IMG/VR virus record: IMGVR_UViG_3300027983_000060
Coordinates: 1 to 33,293 of that record
From: a virus
Strand: one strand, 5' to 3'
Length of the DNA stretch: 33,293 nt
The translations under genes and the position numbers were made by a program. Position 1 is the stretch's first letter. Every line of letters begins with the position of its first letter. The notes below the pieces were generated by a model, which was not told the origin of the DNA, did no database searches, and was given only the letters and a program-made list of their open reading frames with translations. Positions 8,798-17,341 of the stretch are shown piece by piece.

Positions 8798-9841
8798 TTA
8801 TCTACGTCCTACTGTACCACGTGCTCGGCTTGCTTTAAATGCCGAGTTAGTTGGTAACAGTTTAACTGGTTTGCCAATTACACGCGGGGCAATCATTTTT
8901 AGTGCCATTCCAAGCATATCGCTAAATTCTGTACGTGCAACTTTCCACCCTTCTGAATCTCCTGCTGCATGTATACACATTTCAGCTGCCTTTTGAACAA
9001 GTGCGGGTAGAACTTCTTTAGGAATGTTTTGTGCAAACACTGAATAGCCTCTTAGCGCAATCCAATCCCCTACTGCAATCCCTGCACCTGTACCTGCTGG
9101 TAGTGTTAATACGTTACCGCCTGAAATACTTGTGAGTAGTACATCATCCAATGGAGGGAATGAACCGTATACAACTGTATTCTGTGTCATATCGGGGCAA
9201 TAGTCATGCGGTGCAGTGCCTTTAATAGCGTTAATGCGAGTTACGCCGCTAATCCATGTATTTTGCACCTTGTCGATTGTTACAACATCACCTACTACGT
9301 TTGTTACAAGTCCTGCATTCGCAACAAGTGTTAAATCTGCTGGAGCGCGTTGAAATGTAATGCGTATAATCTTGTTATTTGCAAGCCCATATGGGAATAT
9401 TTGTACTTGGTTACCTTGTAGGAAGAATCCGCCCACTGCTGCTGTTTGGTTATTATAACTCATACTCCAGTTAATATTACCAAAGTTCTGTGCTGCTGCT
9501 TGAGTAGGTGTAAGTCTTGGTAGATTATAGAAACTGCCATCGTTGCCCACTAAGTAAATGTCACGTAAACGCATACCAACACTTTCGCCTGGAATGTATA
9601 TTACGTTTGTTACGTTTACTGGTGGATTACCCTCGCCATAGCTTGGTTGTACTGGCATCGTAAAGTCTCGTGTAACAACAAAGTGTTCCTCGAGTGTTGC
9701 CTCTATTGCTGGAACAATAAAACCTTTAAGACTTTGATCTAGATATTCTAATAGTACGGATTCAGAATATGCAGCACCACTGTCTGGAAGGGTTTCTTTA
9801 TTTTTGACCCGTGTTAGTAGATCGTCAGTTGTATCTGCCAT
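8798..9841 (-). CDS. Head-to-tail adaptor (T7 gp11 / tail tubular A-like)
   Basis: 347 aa, ribosome site GTAAGGAG before ATG 9841. It begins with a helical stretch of the type found in adaptor proteins (DDLLTRVKNKETLPDSGAAY) and ends with a helical stretch (LPALVQKAAEMCIHAAGD ... MLGMALKMIAPR). Between these is a beta-rich region (about 70-270) that would be the inserted barrel. The next gene is the nozzle, the standard order for the two tail-tube proteins. In most podoviruses the adaptor follows the capsid gene directly; here about 7 kb of fibre and lysis genes lie between. The adaptor call is probable rather than certain because sequence identity in this family is low. Confidence 0.78.
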   Translation of the reverse strand: MADTTDDLLTRVKNKETLPDSGAAYSESVLLEYLDQSLKGFIVPAIEATLEEHFVVTRDFTMPVQPSYGEGNPPVNVTNVIYIPGESVGMRLRDIYLVGNDGSFYNLPRLTPTQAAAQNFGNINWSMSYNNQTAAVGGFFLQGNQVQIFPYGLANNKIIRITFQRAPADLTLVANAGLVTNVVGDVVTIDKVQNTWISGVTRINAIKGTAPHDYCPDMTQNTVVYGSFPPLDDVLLTSISGGNVLTLPAGTGAGIAVGDWIALRGYSVFAQNIPKEVLPALVQKAAEMCIHAAGDSEGWKVARTEFSDMLGMALKMIAPRVIGKPVKLLPTNSAFKASRARGTVGRR

Positions 9842-9849
9842 AATGCTCC

Positions 9850-10128
9850 TTACTTACGGGCAAAGAAGTCTTTCATGCTTTGCTTAGACTTTTTACCCTC
9901 ATCTTCGTCTTCTGTTTCTTCGTCCGTTAGTTCTTTGTCTGCGTCGTAGTCCATCGATTCAGCACGTTCTGCAGCATTATCCAGTACATCACCTAAGCTT
10001 TCGCCTGGCTTGCCTGATATAATGTCAACTGACATAGACTTAGGCTTTATTTTCTCACCATCTTGACTCATCATAAAGCCTTTAAGTAAGTCGAGTACGT
10101 CACTCTTCATTTTTGTTGATTTGTCCAT
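9850..10128 (-). CDS. Small acidic protein of unknown function
   Basis: 92 aa with the start at ATG 10128 behind AAGGGGACAT. A longer frame to 10197 would overlap the fibre gene and lacks this site. The N-terminal third is basic (MDKSTKMKSDVLDLLKG); the C-terminal part is very acidic (DEETEDEDEGKK) and ends in a short basic helix (SMKDFFARK). It lies between a fibre gene and the adaptor gene in the late unit, so it may be a minor virion or assembly protein. No family recognised. Confidence 0.72.
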   Translation of the reverse strand: MDKSTKMKSDVLDLLKGFMMSQDGEKIKPKSMSVDIISGKPGESLGDVLDNAAERAESMDYDADKELTDEETEDEDEGKKSKQSMKDFFARK

Positions 10129-10168
10129 ATGTCCCCTTGTTGTATTTAGTTGTTTAAAATTCTCTCTA

Positions 10169-12289
10169 TTACGCCGCATTGATAACAGCCCACCCAACAG
10201 TTCCAGTGTCTGTAGCTGAACTGCTTGTAATCACAAATGAAACGTTTGGTGTTAGCGATCCGTATCTCAACATACCTTGTGTTCCACCAATAGTTTGATG
10301 TGTCAGTTGTATAATACTACCTGCACGAACAGATGTTGTGAAAACAGTGACAGTACCCGAAACTAATGTACTAGTTCCTGTAGTTATGTAAGGATTAGAG
10401 TTTACACTCACTCCACTTGAAGTAATCTGGATACCTACGTTAGTCCCGGCGTGTATTTTAACTGTGTCACTAACGTTTGCAACAGATAATAAGTTACCAA
10501 TTAATACGTTGTTGCTGCCTGTAGTTAACGAGCTAGCAGCAGATGTTCCAAGTACTAGGTTGCTGGCGCCGGTAGTAATTCCATTGGCTACATAATTGCC
10601 AACAAGTAAGTTATCCGAGCCATTTGTGCTGCTTTGACCAGCCCGGGCACCAATGGCGATATTGCTTCCGCCTGAGATTAAATTTTCTAAAGCCCGGCGA
10701 CCGATTGCAACGTTTTCTGAAGCATCAACTGCATTATACAACGCGCGAAATCCGATTGCGGTGTTGTTTATACCGTTTTGTAAGTCCATCATGGCCTCAA
10801 CACCTATAGCAGTGTTATTATAACCGAGAGTGTTACTAAACAATGCGTTTACACCAACTGCTGTATTTGATTGTCCACCAAACGGTGATAAGTCGAGTGG
10901 GTTAATTCCGTTAGTATTACTAGATAGTGCTGCATGACCTACAGCAGTTGAGTTGGCTCCTGCTGCAAGAAGCGTCATTGCGTTTACACCAAATGCTGAA
11001 GTCCCATTTGGACTTGAATTTGTATACCCAACAAGTGAACTACCAGTTCCACTGGCAGCGGCTGTGATACGCCCTTTGCTATCAACTGTAACATTGGCAG
11101 CGGTGTAACTTCCTGCAACTACAGCCGTATTTGCAAGAGTTGCTGCAAAGGTACCAGTTCCTGTTCCAGAGACATCACCTGTCAGTTGAATTGTTTGGTC
11201 GCCGGTATTGGATCCACTAGATGATCCAGAGATATTTGCACCAGTGACGTTACCGGATGCAGCCACGCTTGTAGGAGTTATTGCACCTAAACCAATTGCA
11301 ATTGCAGGTACAGTTGTAGGGTTAGTTACTACTACAGTTACACCCTGTGTTGATGTGCTGCTTACACTTGTTACGGAACCGCCACCTGAAACTAATTGCC
11401 AACTTGTATCAGTTCCGTCAGTGTAAAGTACCTTACCATTATTCGTGGCTTGAGATGGTGCTAGAGCATTAAATGCAGCGTTAGCAGTGGTTTGGCCAGT
11501 TCCACCTTTTGACAATGGCACTGTTGCTAAGGTTGTTGCAAAAGAACCGCTGCCGCTGCCGGTTACATCACCTGTTAATGTAATTGTTTGGTCACCAGTG
11601 TTGGTTCCCGAACTTGCACCAGTAAAAGTTCCACTTAAACTACCAGAAAAGTTTGTTCCGCTGAGTGCACCTGTTGCTGCTACACTGGTTGGAGTGATAG
11701 CGCCAAGACTTAATGTTAGATTTGGAGTAGTAGTTGGAGTTGCAACTATGCCTGTAATTCCATTTGCATCTGTAAAGCTGAATCCTACAACTGAACTTAC
11801 GCCGCCAACTGTTGCCCAATTAAGACCGGTTGGGTCGCTTGAATCTGCTTGTAACACTTGCCCGTTTAAGCCAACGCCTAAGCGTGTGTTTGCTGTAGAA
11901 AACGTGTAAATATCGCCCTTAGTTGTAAGGGGACTAGCACTTGCACCCCCAATTGGAGCACCGTTGAAATATAACGCATTTCCAACAACATACAACGATA
12001 AATTCGCTGTGTCCGTTGCATTACGCCAGGCCATTGCTTCCGTATTTGTTAAACGGATAACGCCTGTGCTTGAAGCTGGATTAAGACCACTACGGAAATA
12101 TGGGCTTGCTATGCCATAGTTTGGTCCAAAGTTTACTTCGCTTTGTAACGGGAATGGTCCACCAGCAAGTGTAAGAACACCGCCACTACCTAATGCGATT
12201 AAGTAGTTAGATACTTCCTGTCCCCAGCCTTGTTCGCCAGTGGCTGGGATTAAATACGGAATTCCGTTTAATGTGACTAATGTGCTCAT
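10169..12289 (-). CDS. Fibre protein 2 with YadA-head-like repeats
   Basis: 706 aa; ATG overlaps the holin stop as ATGA and has AAGGAAAGTAA upstream. The N-terminus (IPYLIPATGEQGWGQEVSNY) has the 'P-x-TG...W...YL' pattern also seen, more loosely, in fibre 1, so both may attach to the same virion site. Residues about 180-425 carry modules shared with fibre 1 (LGAITPTSVAA, GTNTGDQTITLTGDVTGSG, DSKGRITAAA). Residues about 425-600 hold repeats of the form N-[TV]-A-[IV]-G-x-x-A-L (NTAIGVEAM, NTAIGFRAL, NVAIGRRAL, NIAIGARAG), like the left-handed beta-roll of trimeric adhesin heads. The last about 80 residues are probably the receptor-binding or capping tip. Expected to be trimeric. Confidence 0.85.
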   Translation of the reverse strand: MSTLVTLNGIPYLIPATGEQGWGQEVSNYLIALGSGGVLTLAGGPFPLQSEVNFGPNYGIASPYFRSGLNPASSTGVIRLTNTEAMAWRNATDTANLSLYVVGNALYFNGAPIGGASASPLTTKGDIYTFSTANTRLGVGLNGQVLQADSSDPTGLNWATVGGVSSVVGFSFTDANGITGIVATPTTTPNLTLSLGAITPTSVAATGALSGTNFSGSLSGTFTGASSGTNTGDQTITLTGDVTGSGSGSFATTLATVPLSKGGTGQTTANAAFNALAPSQATNNGKVLYTDGTDTSWQLVSGGGSVTSVSSTSTQGVTVVVTNPTTVPAIAIGLGAITPTSVAASGNVTGANISGSSSGSNTGDQTIQLTGDVSGTGTGTFAATLANTAVVAGSYTAANVTVDSKGRITAAASGTGSSLVGYTNSSPNGTSAFGVNAMTLLAAGANSTAVGHAALSSNTNGINPLDLSPFGGQSNTAVGVNALFSNTLGYNNTAIGVEAMMDLQNGINNTAIGFRALYNAVDASENVAIGRRALENLISGGSNIAIGARAGQSSTNGSDNLLVGNYVANGITTGASNLVLGTSAASSLTTGSNNVLIGNLLSVANVSDTVKIHAGTNVGIQITSSGVSVNSNPYITTGTSTLVSGTVTVFTTSVRAGSIIQLTHQTIGGTQGMLRYGSLTPNVSFVITSSSATDTGTVGWAVINAA

Positions 12290-12498
12290 TTACTTTCCTT
12301 GTTGTCTTTATACGCTTTATACCAGCCATATCCTTTTTCGATTATCAGCATTATAAACCATAAGGCTGTAATTATTAATACCCAATCTGCTAATGCTACT
12401 CCAATAAAAGATAGAACTGGCACAGCGGTGGCACTGGTGGTTATACCAGTTTTGATTATAGTTATATCAGATATAGGTTCGAGTTTCATATTATGCAT
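12286..12498 (-). CDS. Holin, T7 gp17.5-like class II
   Basis: 70 aa, start at ATG 12498 behind GGAGGAG, overlapping the end of the beta-propeller gene by 8 nt. The N-terminal about 17 residues are polar. A Gly/Thr/Ala-rich hydrophobic stretch (about 18-37) is followed by a strong membrane segment (about 39-53, WVLIITALWFIMLII) and a short charged tail (WYKAYKDNKESK). Length, the acidic-aromatic turn before the second segment (ADW; NEW in T7) and the charged tail after an aromatic-Lys pair all resemble the T7 holin. T7 also places its holin right after the tail-fibre gene. Role: pore formation in the cytoplasmic membrane at lysis. Its ATGA overlap couples it to the second fibre gene. Confidence 0.8.
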   Translation of the reverse strand: MHNMKLEPISDITIIKTGITTSATAVPVLSFIGVALADWVLIITALWFIMLIIEKGYGWYKAYKDNKESK

Positions 12499-13480
12499 AT
12501 ACTCCTCCATACCAAAATGCTGATACTGGCATGGTTTGACTTGAAAATGTTGATCCACCATTAGTTGAATATTTATAACTGGTTGTAGAACCTGACGGAC
12601 CAGGTAAAAACACAACTTTGTCATTGGATCCGCTATAATCGCTAATAATTACCGATTGAGTGCAGTTCGTACTAACTGCCGTAGTACCAGATATAGCGGC
12701 ACCCCATGCACTGGTTAAATTAGTGCTGCCGGAAATTACTGTTTCATATGTGCCACTAATTGTATTATAACGATACCAAGAAAGTATATAGGAATTCTTA
12801 TTAGCCCCGATTGCATAAACGGCCGGAGTAGTAAGACTCGGTGATGCAGTATAGTTGGACTCAGTCCAACTCGTTCCATTTGTCGAATATAAGTATCTGC
12901 CTGTAAAACTTGCATCTGCTCCGGCTTGCCCAATTAACCAATAACCGTTGTTGTATTCGGGTTTTGTTAATGCTTTTGAAACTCCAAGTGTATGCCTTAG
13001 AGTAAAATTACTTTGATCAGTTGCAGAATATACCTTGCCTGTTGTTGTTACAGCGATGAATAATCCATCAGCGAAAGTGATATTCGAGAATTTCTCTGGT
13101 GGAGAAAATGTAGACCAAGTAAGTGCGTTGCTTGAATAGATATTATTAGTTGTTGAATTTGTTCGTAACCCAATGTATATACCATTACCATATGCTAAGC
13201 CAAAAAACGGAATTGATGAAAATGCCGAACTCGTAGTCCACGAAGCGCCCCAGTCATAGGATATCTTTGTTGTGGTAATAGACCCTGTTGCTGCAACCAC
13301 AAGAGTCCCAGCAGCTGGGCCTGCTGCCACGCCACCTAAGGTGCTAAATCCCTTTGTTGGGCCGGCAGTCCACGATCCTGTAGATCCATCATCTGACCTA
13401 TAACTGAAATTATTGTTTCCAAAAACAATAAATTTTCGTCCGGCTGGTGTCGCCGCCATTAATAATGAAACTGCACCCAT
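12491..13480 (-). CDS. Beta-propeller (Asp-box-like) tail or receptor-binding protein
   Basis: 329 aa from ATG 13480, whose A is the last base of the fibre 1 stop (TAATG), with AGGA eight bases upstream. A longer TTG-started frame is rejected for this reason. The sequence has regularly spaced Asp-box-like elements with the S/T-x-D/N-x-G-x-x-[WF] flavour: YRSDDGSTGSW, ISYDWGASWT, YSSNALTWS, YSTNGTSWT and YSTNGGSTFS. Such motifs mark sialidase/BNR-type propellers. No catalytic residues of a glycosidase were identified, so binding of a surface sugar or presentation at the fibre tip is more likely than hydrolysis. Its position between two fibre genes supports a receptor-binding role. Confidence 0.78.
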   Translation of the reverse strand: MGAVSLLMAATPAGRKFIVFGNNNFSYRSDDGSTGSWTAGPTKGFSTLGGVAAGPAAGTLVVAATGSITTTKISYDWGASWTTSSAFSSIPFFGLAYGNGIYIGLRTNSTTNNIYSSNALTWSTFSPPEKFSNITFADGLFIAVTTTGKVYSATDQSNFTLRHTLGVSKALTKPEYNNGYWLIGQAGADASFTGRYLYSTNGTSWTESNYTASPSLTTPAVYAIGANKNSYILSWYRYNTISGTYETVISGSTNLTSAWGAAISGTTAVSTNCTQSVIISDYSGSNDKVVFLPGPSGSTTSYKYSTNGGSTFSSQTMPVSAFWYGGVYA

Positions 13481-16400
13481 TATGTTAATCCTGTTCCTGT
13501 AATGATCCAATTCGTAGATGTAATCTTTAATGCTGTCGCAACACTATATTGTGCCATTGAACGAGTTCCTGTTGTTCCTGCTCCACCCAAGTACAATGTA
13601 TCTGTTGTTATCGCTACTGAAACTACTTGTGATGTCATATTGACGAAACTCAATGTAGAACCAATTGGATATGCTACAGATCCATTTGCAGGAATTGTAA
13701 ATGTTCGTGCATTTGCATCACTGGCAGGGTGAAAGATATGTTTACTGGCATCATCTAATACGCAAGTATAGTTGGCTGATTGGCTATTTTGTGCAATCCC
13801 TGTATTAACAACTTCTACCCAAGCCCCACCAAAGTATTTCATCAACTTACCGTCGGTAGTATTGACTACGAATGGAATCTTGCTTCCCACTGTGAAACCC
13901 ACTGGATCTATTGGTACACCTGTTGGCACAGTTTGCACAGTTTGCAACCATAGAAACCCTTCTGTGGATGCAGCCGGTAATGCGGAAGTGTAACCTAATA
14001 CAATGTTTGGATTTGTATCTACTGAAATTGTTAGTGCCTTAGCAGCAGCGTTTCTAAATACCATCGGCAATGCTGTGCCGGTTCCGCGCTTATAGGATTG
14101 CAAATATCCTTCGGTCGATGAACAAGCGATAAGCATTGCTCCGCAGTTATTAATATCGCTGTTATTCTGCACATTGAGGCCAGTGTCAGTGCTAGTACCG
14201 TTTGGTGCAAAAATTGGTGCAGTAAATCCATTTGTTGTACTGGTTTGAAATACTAACCTATTACTTGCAGTGCTATTTGACATATCGGCAGTTATTCTGC
14301 GTGCTGTGCCAACTAATTCTATATTACCAGTTACTCCAACCTTCGATCCATCCCAAATAAGGTTGCTACTTGCACCGAATGCACCAGCATTGTTGAATTG
14401 AATTTCTGTATTGGCACCAGCTGGTGTTCCTCCACTGCCATTGGCTGCCAATGTAATTCTTCCCTGTGCATCAATTGTGATATCTGCATTGGTGTAACTT
14501 GCTGCTGTTACTGCTGTGTCTGCTAAGTCAATGGTGCCAGATGAAGTAATTGCTCCGCCATTTAATCCAACTCCGGCAGTTACTGATGTTACCGTTCCAG
14601 TATTATTAGTGTATCCTGCTGGGTTAGTGTCGTCATATGGAATAAATGTCAATGCATCTGTTACATCCAAACTTGTTAATGTAACTGCTCCAGTTCTTGT
14701 ATTGAAACTTGTTACGCCACCTGCTGTGCCATTGGCTGCCAATGTAATACGCCCTTGTGCATCCACTGTGATATCTGCATTGGTGTAACTTGCTGCTGTT
14801 ACTGCTGTGTCTGCTAAATCAATTGTGCCAGATGAAGTAATTGCTCCGCCATTTAATCCAACTCCTGCAGTAACTGATGTTACCGTTCCAGTATTATTAG
14901 TGTATCCCGCTGGGTTAGTGTCGTCATATGGAGTAAATGTCAATGCATCTGTTACATCCAAACTTGTTAATGTAACTGCTCCAGTTCTTGTATTGAAACT
15001 TGTTACGCCACCTGCTGTGCCATTGGCTGCCAATGTAATACGCCCTTGTGCATCCACTGTGATATCTGCATTGGTGTAACTTGCTGCTGTTACTGCTGTG
15101 TTCGCGAGTGTTGTTGCATTTCCAATTGAGGTTACATCACCTGTTAAGTTAGCATTAGTGATAACCGTTGCTGCGAAACTTCCTGTTCCGGAACCTGTTA
15201 CGCCGCCGGTTAATGTGATAGTTTGATCACCAGTGTTTGTGCCTGAGAGGTTACTACCTGTAACTGTTCCTGATGCTGCTACACTTGTTGGAGTTATTGC
15301 CCCAAGTCCAACTGTGATTGCTCCACTTGTTGTAATTGGGCCGCCCAAACTTGTTACACCATCTGCACCAGTAATATCGATGCTTGTTACGGTTCCGCTA
15401 CCGCCGCCGGTGCCATTGGCTGCTGCTGTAATTCTGCCGTAGGCATCTACTGTTATATCTGTTAATGTATATGAACCTGGAGTTACTGCTGTCGTATCTA
15501 AGTCTACAGTAATTGCCCCACTTGTTGTGACAGGGCTTCCGCTTGAAGTAATTCTGCCTGCTGTGCCGTTTACTGTTACACTTGTTACCGTTCCAGTATT
15601 ATTAGTGTATCCCGCTGGGTTAGTGTCGTCATATGGAGTAAATGTCAATGCATCTGTTACATCCAATGATGTAAGAGTAACTGCGCCAGTTCTTGTATTG
15701 AAACTTGTTACGCCACCGGCTGTGCCATTGGCAGCCAATGTAATACGCCCTTGTGCATCCACTGTGATATCTGCACTTGTATATACACCTGGTGTGACTG
15801 CGGTGTCTGCTAAGTCAATAGTGCCGCTGGCAGTAATTGCTCCGCCATTTAATCCAACTCCGGCAGTAACTGATGTAACAGTTCCAGTGTTGGTTGTGTA
15901 ACCTGCTGGGTTAGTGTCGTCATATGGAGTAAATGTCAATGCATCTGTTACATCCAAACTTGTTAATGTAACTGCTCCAGTTCTTGTATTGAAACTTGTT
16001 ACGCCACCTGCTGTGCCATTGGCAGCCGATGTAATTCTTCCTTGTGCATCAATTGTGATATCTGCACTTGTATATACACCTGGTGTGACTGCTGTGTTTG
16101 CTAAATCAATTGTGCCAGTTGTTGTAATTGGCCCACCTGTTAATCCAATACCTGTTGCTACACTGGTAACCGAACCAGAACCAGTACCTGCTGCATGCCA
16201 CGCACTGTTTGAATAGAAATATAATCTATCGTTTGCATAGTCGATTGTAATGGGATTCTTACCACTATAACCACTTGGAACTGTAGGGACACCGGTTGGT
16301 GTCCCATTCATCGAGTTTAAGTATACGAATCTATCTGTTGCAGTGGTGGTTAATGCTGCGGTACCGCCCAATACTACGTTACCTAATGGTTCAATTCTAA

Positions 16401-17253
16401 TACCACGTAATCCGCTTGACAACATAGTGAGTGGAATTGCTAATCCGGTTCCGCGCAAATTTGTATCTAGATTTGCACCAGTTGTGCTTACGCTAATGGA
16501 TAATAGGGATCCATTAGCAATAGCACTATCTGTTTCTAATTGAAAGAACGCGGAAGTAGAAGTGCCATTTGGTACCACTTCTATTATAGTGGCTGTATTG
16601 AGTTGGTTTGTTTGGAATGCTGTTCTATTTGAGCCTGTACCACTGAATTGTGCTTGTATTCTGCGTGCGTTTCCGATTATATTGCTGTTACCAGTTACAC
16701 CTAATGTTGAACCATCCCACGTTAAATTGGCACTGCCGCCGAATGCGCCGACATTGTTGAATTGAATTTCTGTGTTTGCTCCACCTGGTATAGTACCACT
16801 ACCGTTACTTGCTGCTGTGATGCGACCATATGCATCAACTGTCAAATTTGGGTTTGTGTATATAGCAGGAGTTACTGCTGTTGTAGCTAAGTCTACTGTG
16901 ATAATGCCGCTTGATGTAATTGGGCTACCACTTGATGTAATGCGTCCAGCAGTACCATCTACTGTTACGCTTGAAACTGTCCCGAATACCAATGGCGGGC
17001 CTAATACGCCGCTGTTTAAAACTCTTACAACTAAGTTATTGCTGTTATCTAATGATAACCATCCAGCGTTACCGGTTGTCGTATTTGTTAGACCATGCAC
17101 ATATGGATCACCTGGAGTTGGGCTGCCGCCTGCAGTTGGATATAGTGCTGATGCTACTAAATTTACATATTGAGTTGTAGCTGCTGAATAATTGGTGTCA
17201 CCAGTAGTAGGCCACAATACAGTCTGCCCTGAAACTATTACGGGTGTTGTCAT
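13480..17253 (-). CDS. Fibre protein 1, long modular repeat protein
   Basis: 1257 aa, the largest protein here, starting behind CGAGGATTAACA. The N-terminus (VLWPTTGDTNYSAATTQYV) is the probable virion-attachment part. Most of the protein is beta-rich modules low in charge. One module, about 97 residues, contains GVTSFNTRTGAVTLTSLDV then TFTPYDDTNPAGY and GTVTSVTAGVGLNGG; four copies of the SFNTRTG part occur. Modules with ITVDAQGRITLAANG recur many times. Two related non-repeat blocks (about 170-320 and 970-1130: NAGAFG-like start, SNR-F-QT) look like duplicated folded domains. The last about 70 residues are distinct. Likely a trimeric fibre 5' of the beta-propeller gene and co-translated with it. 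Confidence 0.87.
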   Translation of the reverse strand: MTTPVIVSGQTVLWPTTGDTNYSAATTQYVNLVASALYPTAGGSPTPGDPYVHGLTNTTTGNAGWLSLDNSNNLVVRVLNSGVLGPPLVFGTVSSVTVDGTAGRITSSGSPITSSGIITVDLATTAVTPAIYTNPNLTVDAYGRITAASNGSGTIPGGANTEIQFNNVGAFGGSANLTWDGSTLGVTGNSNIIGNARRIQAQFSGTGSNRTAFQTNQLNTATIIEVVPNGTSTSAFFQLETDSAIANGSLLSISVSTTGANLDTNLRGTGLAIPLTMLSSGLRGIRIEPLGNVVLGGTAALTTTATDRFVYLNSMNGTPTGVPTVPSGYSGKNPITIDYANDRLYFYSNSAWHAAGTGSGSVTSVATGIGLTGGPITTTGTIDLANTAVTPGVYTSADITIDAQGRITSAANGTAGGVTSFNTRTGAVTLTSLDVTDALTFTPYDDTNPAGYTTNTGTVTSVTAGVGLNGGAITASGTIDLADTAVTPGVYTSADITVDAQGRITLAANGTAGGVTSFNTRTGAVTLTSLDVTDALTFTPYDDTNPAGYTNNTGTVTSVTVNGTAGRITSSGSPVTTSGAITVDLDTTAVTPGSYTLTDITVDAYGRITAAANGTGGGSGTVTSIDITGADGVTSLGGPITTSGAITVGLGAITPTSVAASGTVTGSNLSGTNTGDQTITLTGGVTGSGTGSFAATVITNANLTGDVTSIGNATTLANTAVTAASYTNADITVDAQGRITLAANGTAGGVTSFNTRTGAVTLTSLDVTDALTFTPYDDTNPAGYTNNTGTVTSVTAGVGLNGGAITSSGTIDLADTAVTAASYTNADITVDAQGRITLAANGTAGGVTSFNTRTGAVTLTSLDVTDALTFIPYDDTNPAGYTNNTGTVTSVTAGVGLNGGAITSSGTIDLADTAVTAASYTNADITIDAQGRITLAANGSGGTPAGANTEIQFNNAGAFGASSNLIWDGSKVGVTGNIELVGTARRITADMSNSTASNRLVFQTSTTNGFTAPIFAPNGTSTDTGLNVQNNSDINNCGAMLIACSSTEGYLQSYKRGTGTALPMVFRNAAAKALTISVDTNPNIVLGYTSALPAASTEGFLWLQTVQTVPTGVPIDPVGFTVGSKIPFVVNTTDGKLMKYFGGAWVEVVNTGIAQNSQSANYTCVLDDASKHIFHPASDANARTFTIPANGSVAYPIGSTLSFVNMTSQVVSVAITTDTLYLGGAGTTGTRSMAQYSVATALKITSTNWIITGTGLT
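14516..15097. repeat. 291-bp tandem duplication inside fibre 1 (two copies, related dispersed copies)
   Basis: Copy A is 14516-14806 and copy B 14807-15097; they differ at only a few positions. Strongly similar partial copies lie at about 15590-15790 and 15885-16085 with other sequence between. The period is 97 codons, matching the protein module, so the array can expand or contract in frame. Confidence 0.92.
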
Positions 17254-17294
17254 TGTTAATCCTCGAAATTTATACTATATTTATGCAAATGATA

Positions 17295-17335
17295 AAGCCC
17301 CAGTCCTGTTAAGGATATGGGGCTTGTTACAAGTT
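17295..17335 (-). terminator. Hairpin terminator after the major capsid gene
   Basis: On the minus strand the stem AAGCCCC (17335-17329) pairs with GGGGCTT (17301-17295). The loop contains a second short pairing (TCC with GGA). It is followed by TATCATTT, a weak U-rich tract. It sits just past the capsid stop and before the fibre 1 ribosome site, so it would limit read-through from capsid into fibre. Confidence 0.75.
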
Positions 17336-17341
17336 AATTAA

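Noticed and set aside
11208-17180. Chain of plus-strand frames of 60-140 codons opposite the fibre genes
   Set aside because: Val/Pro-rich mirror images of repetitive fibre modules, without ribosome sites or protein-like character.
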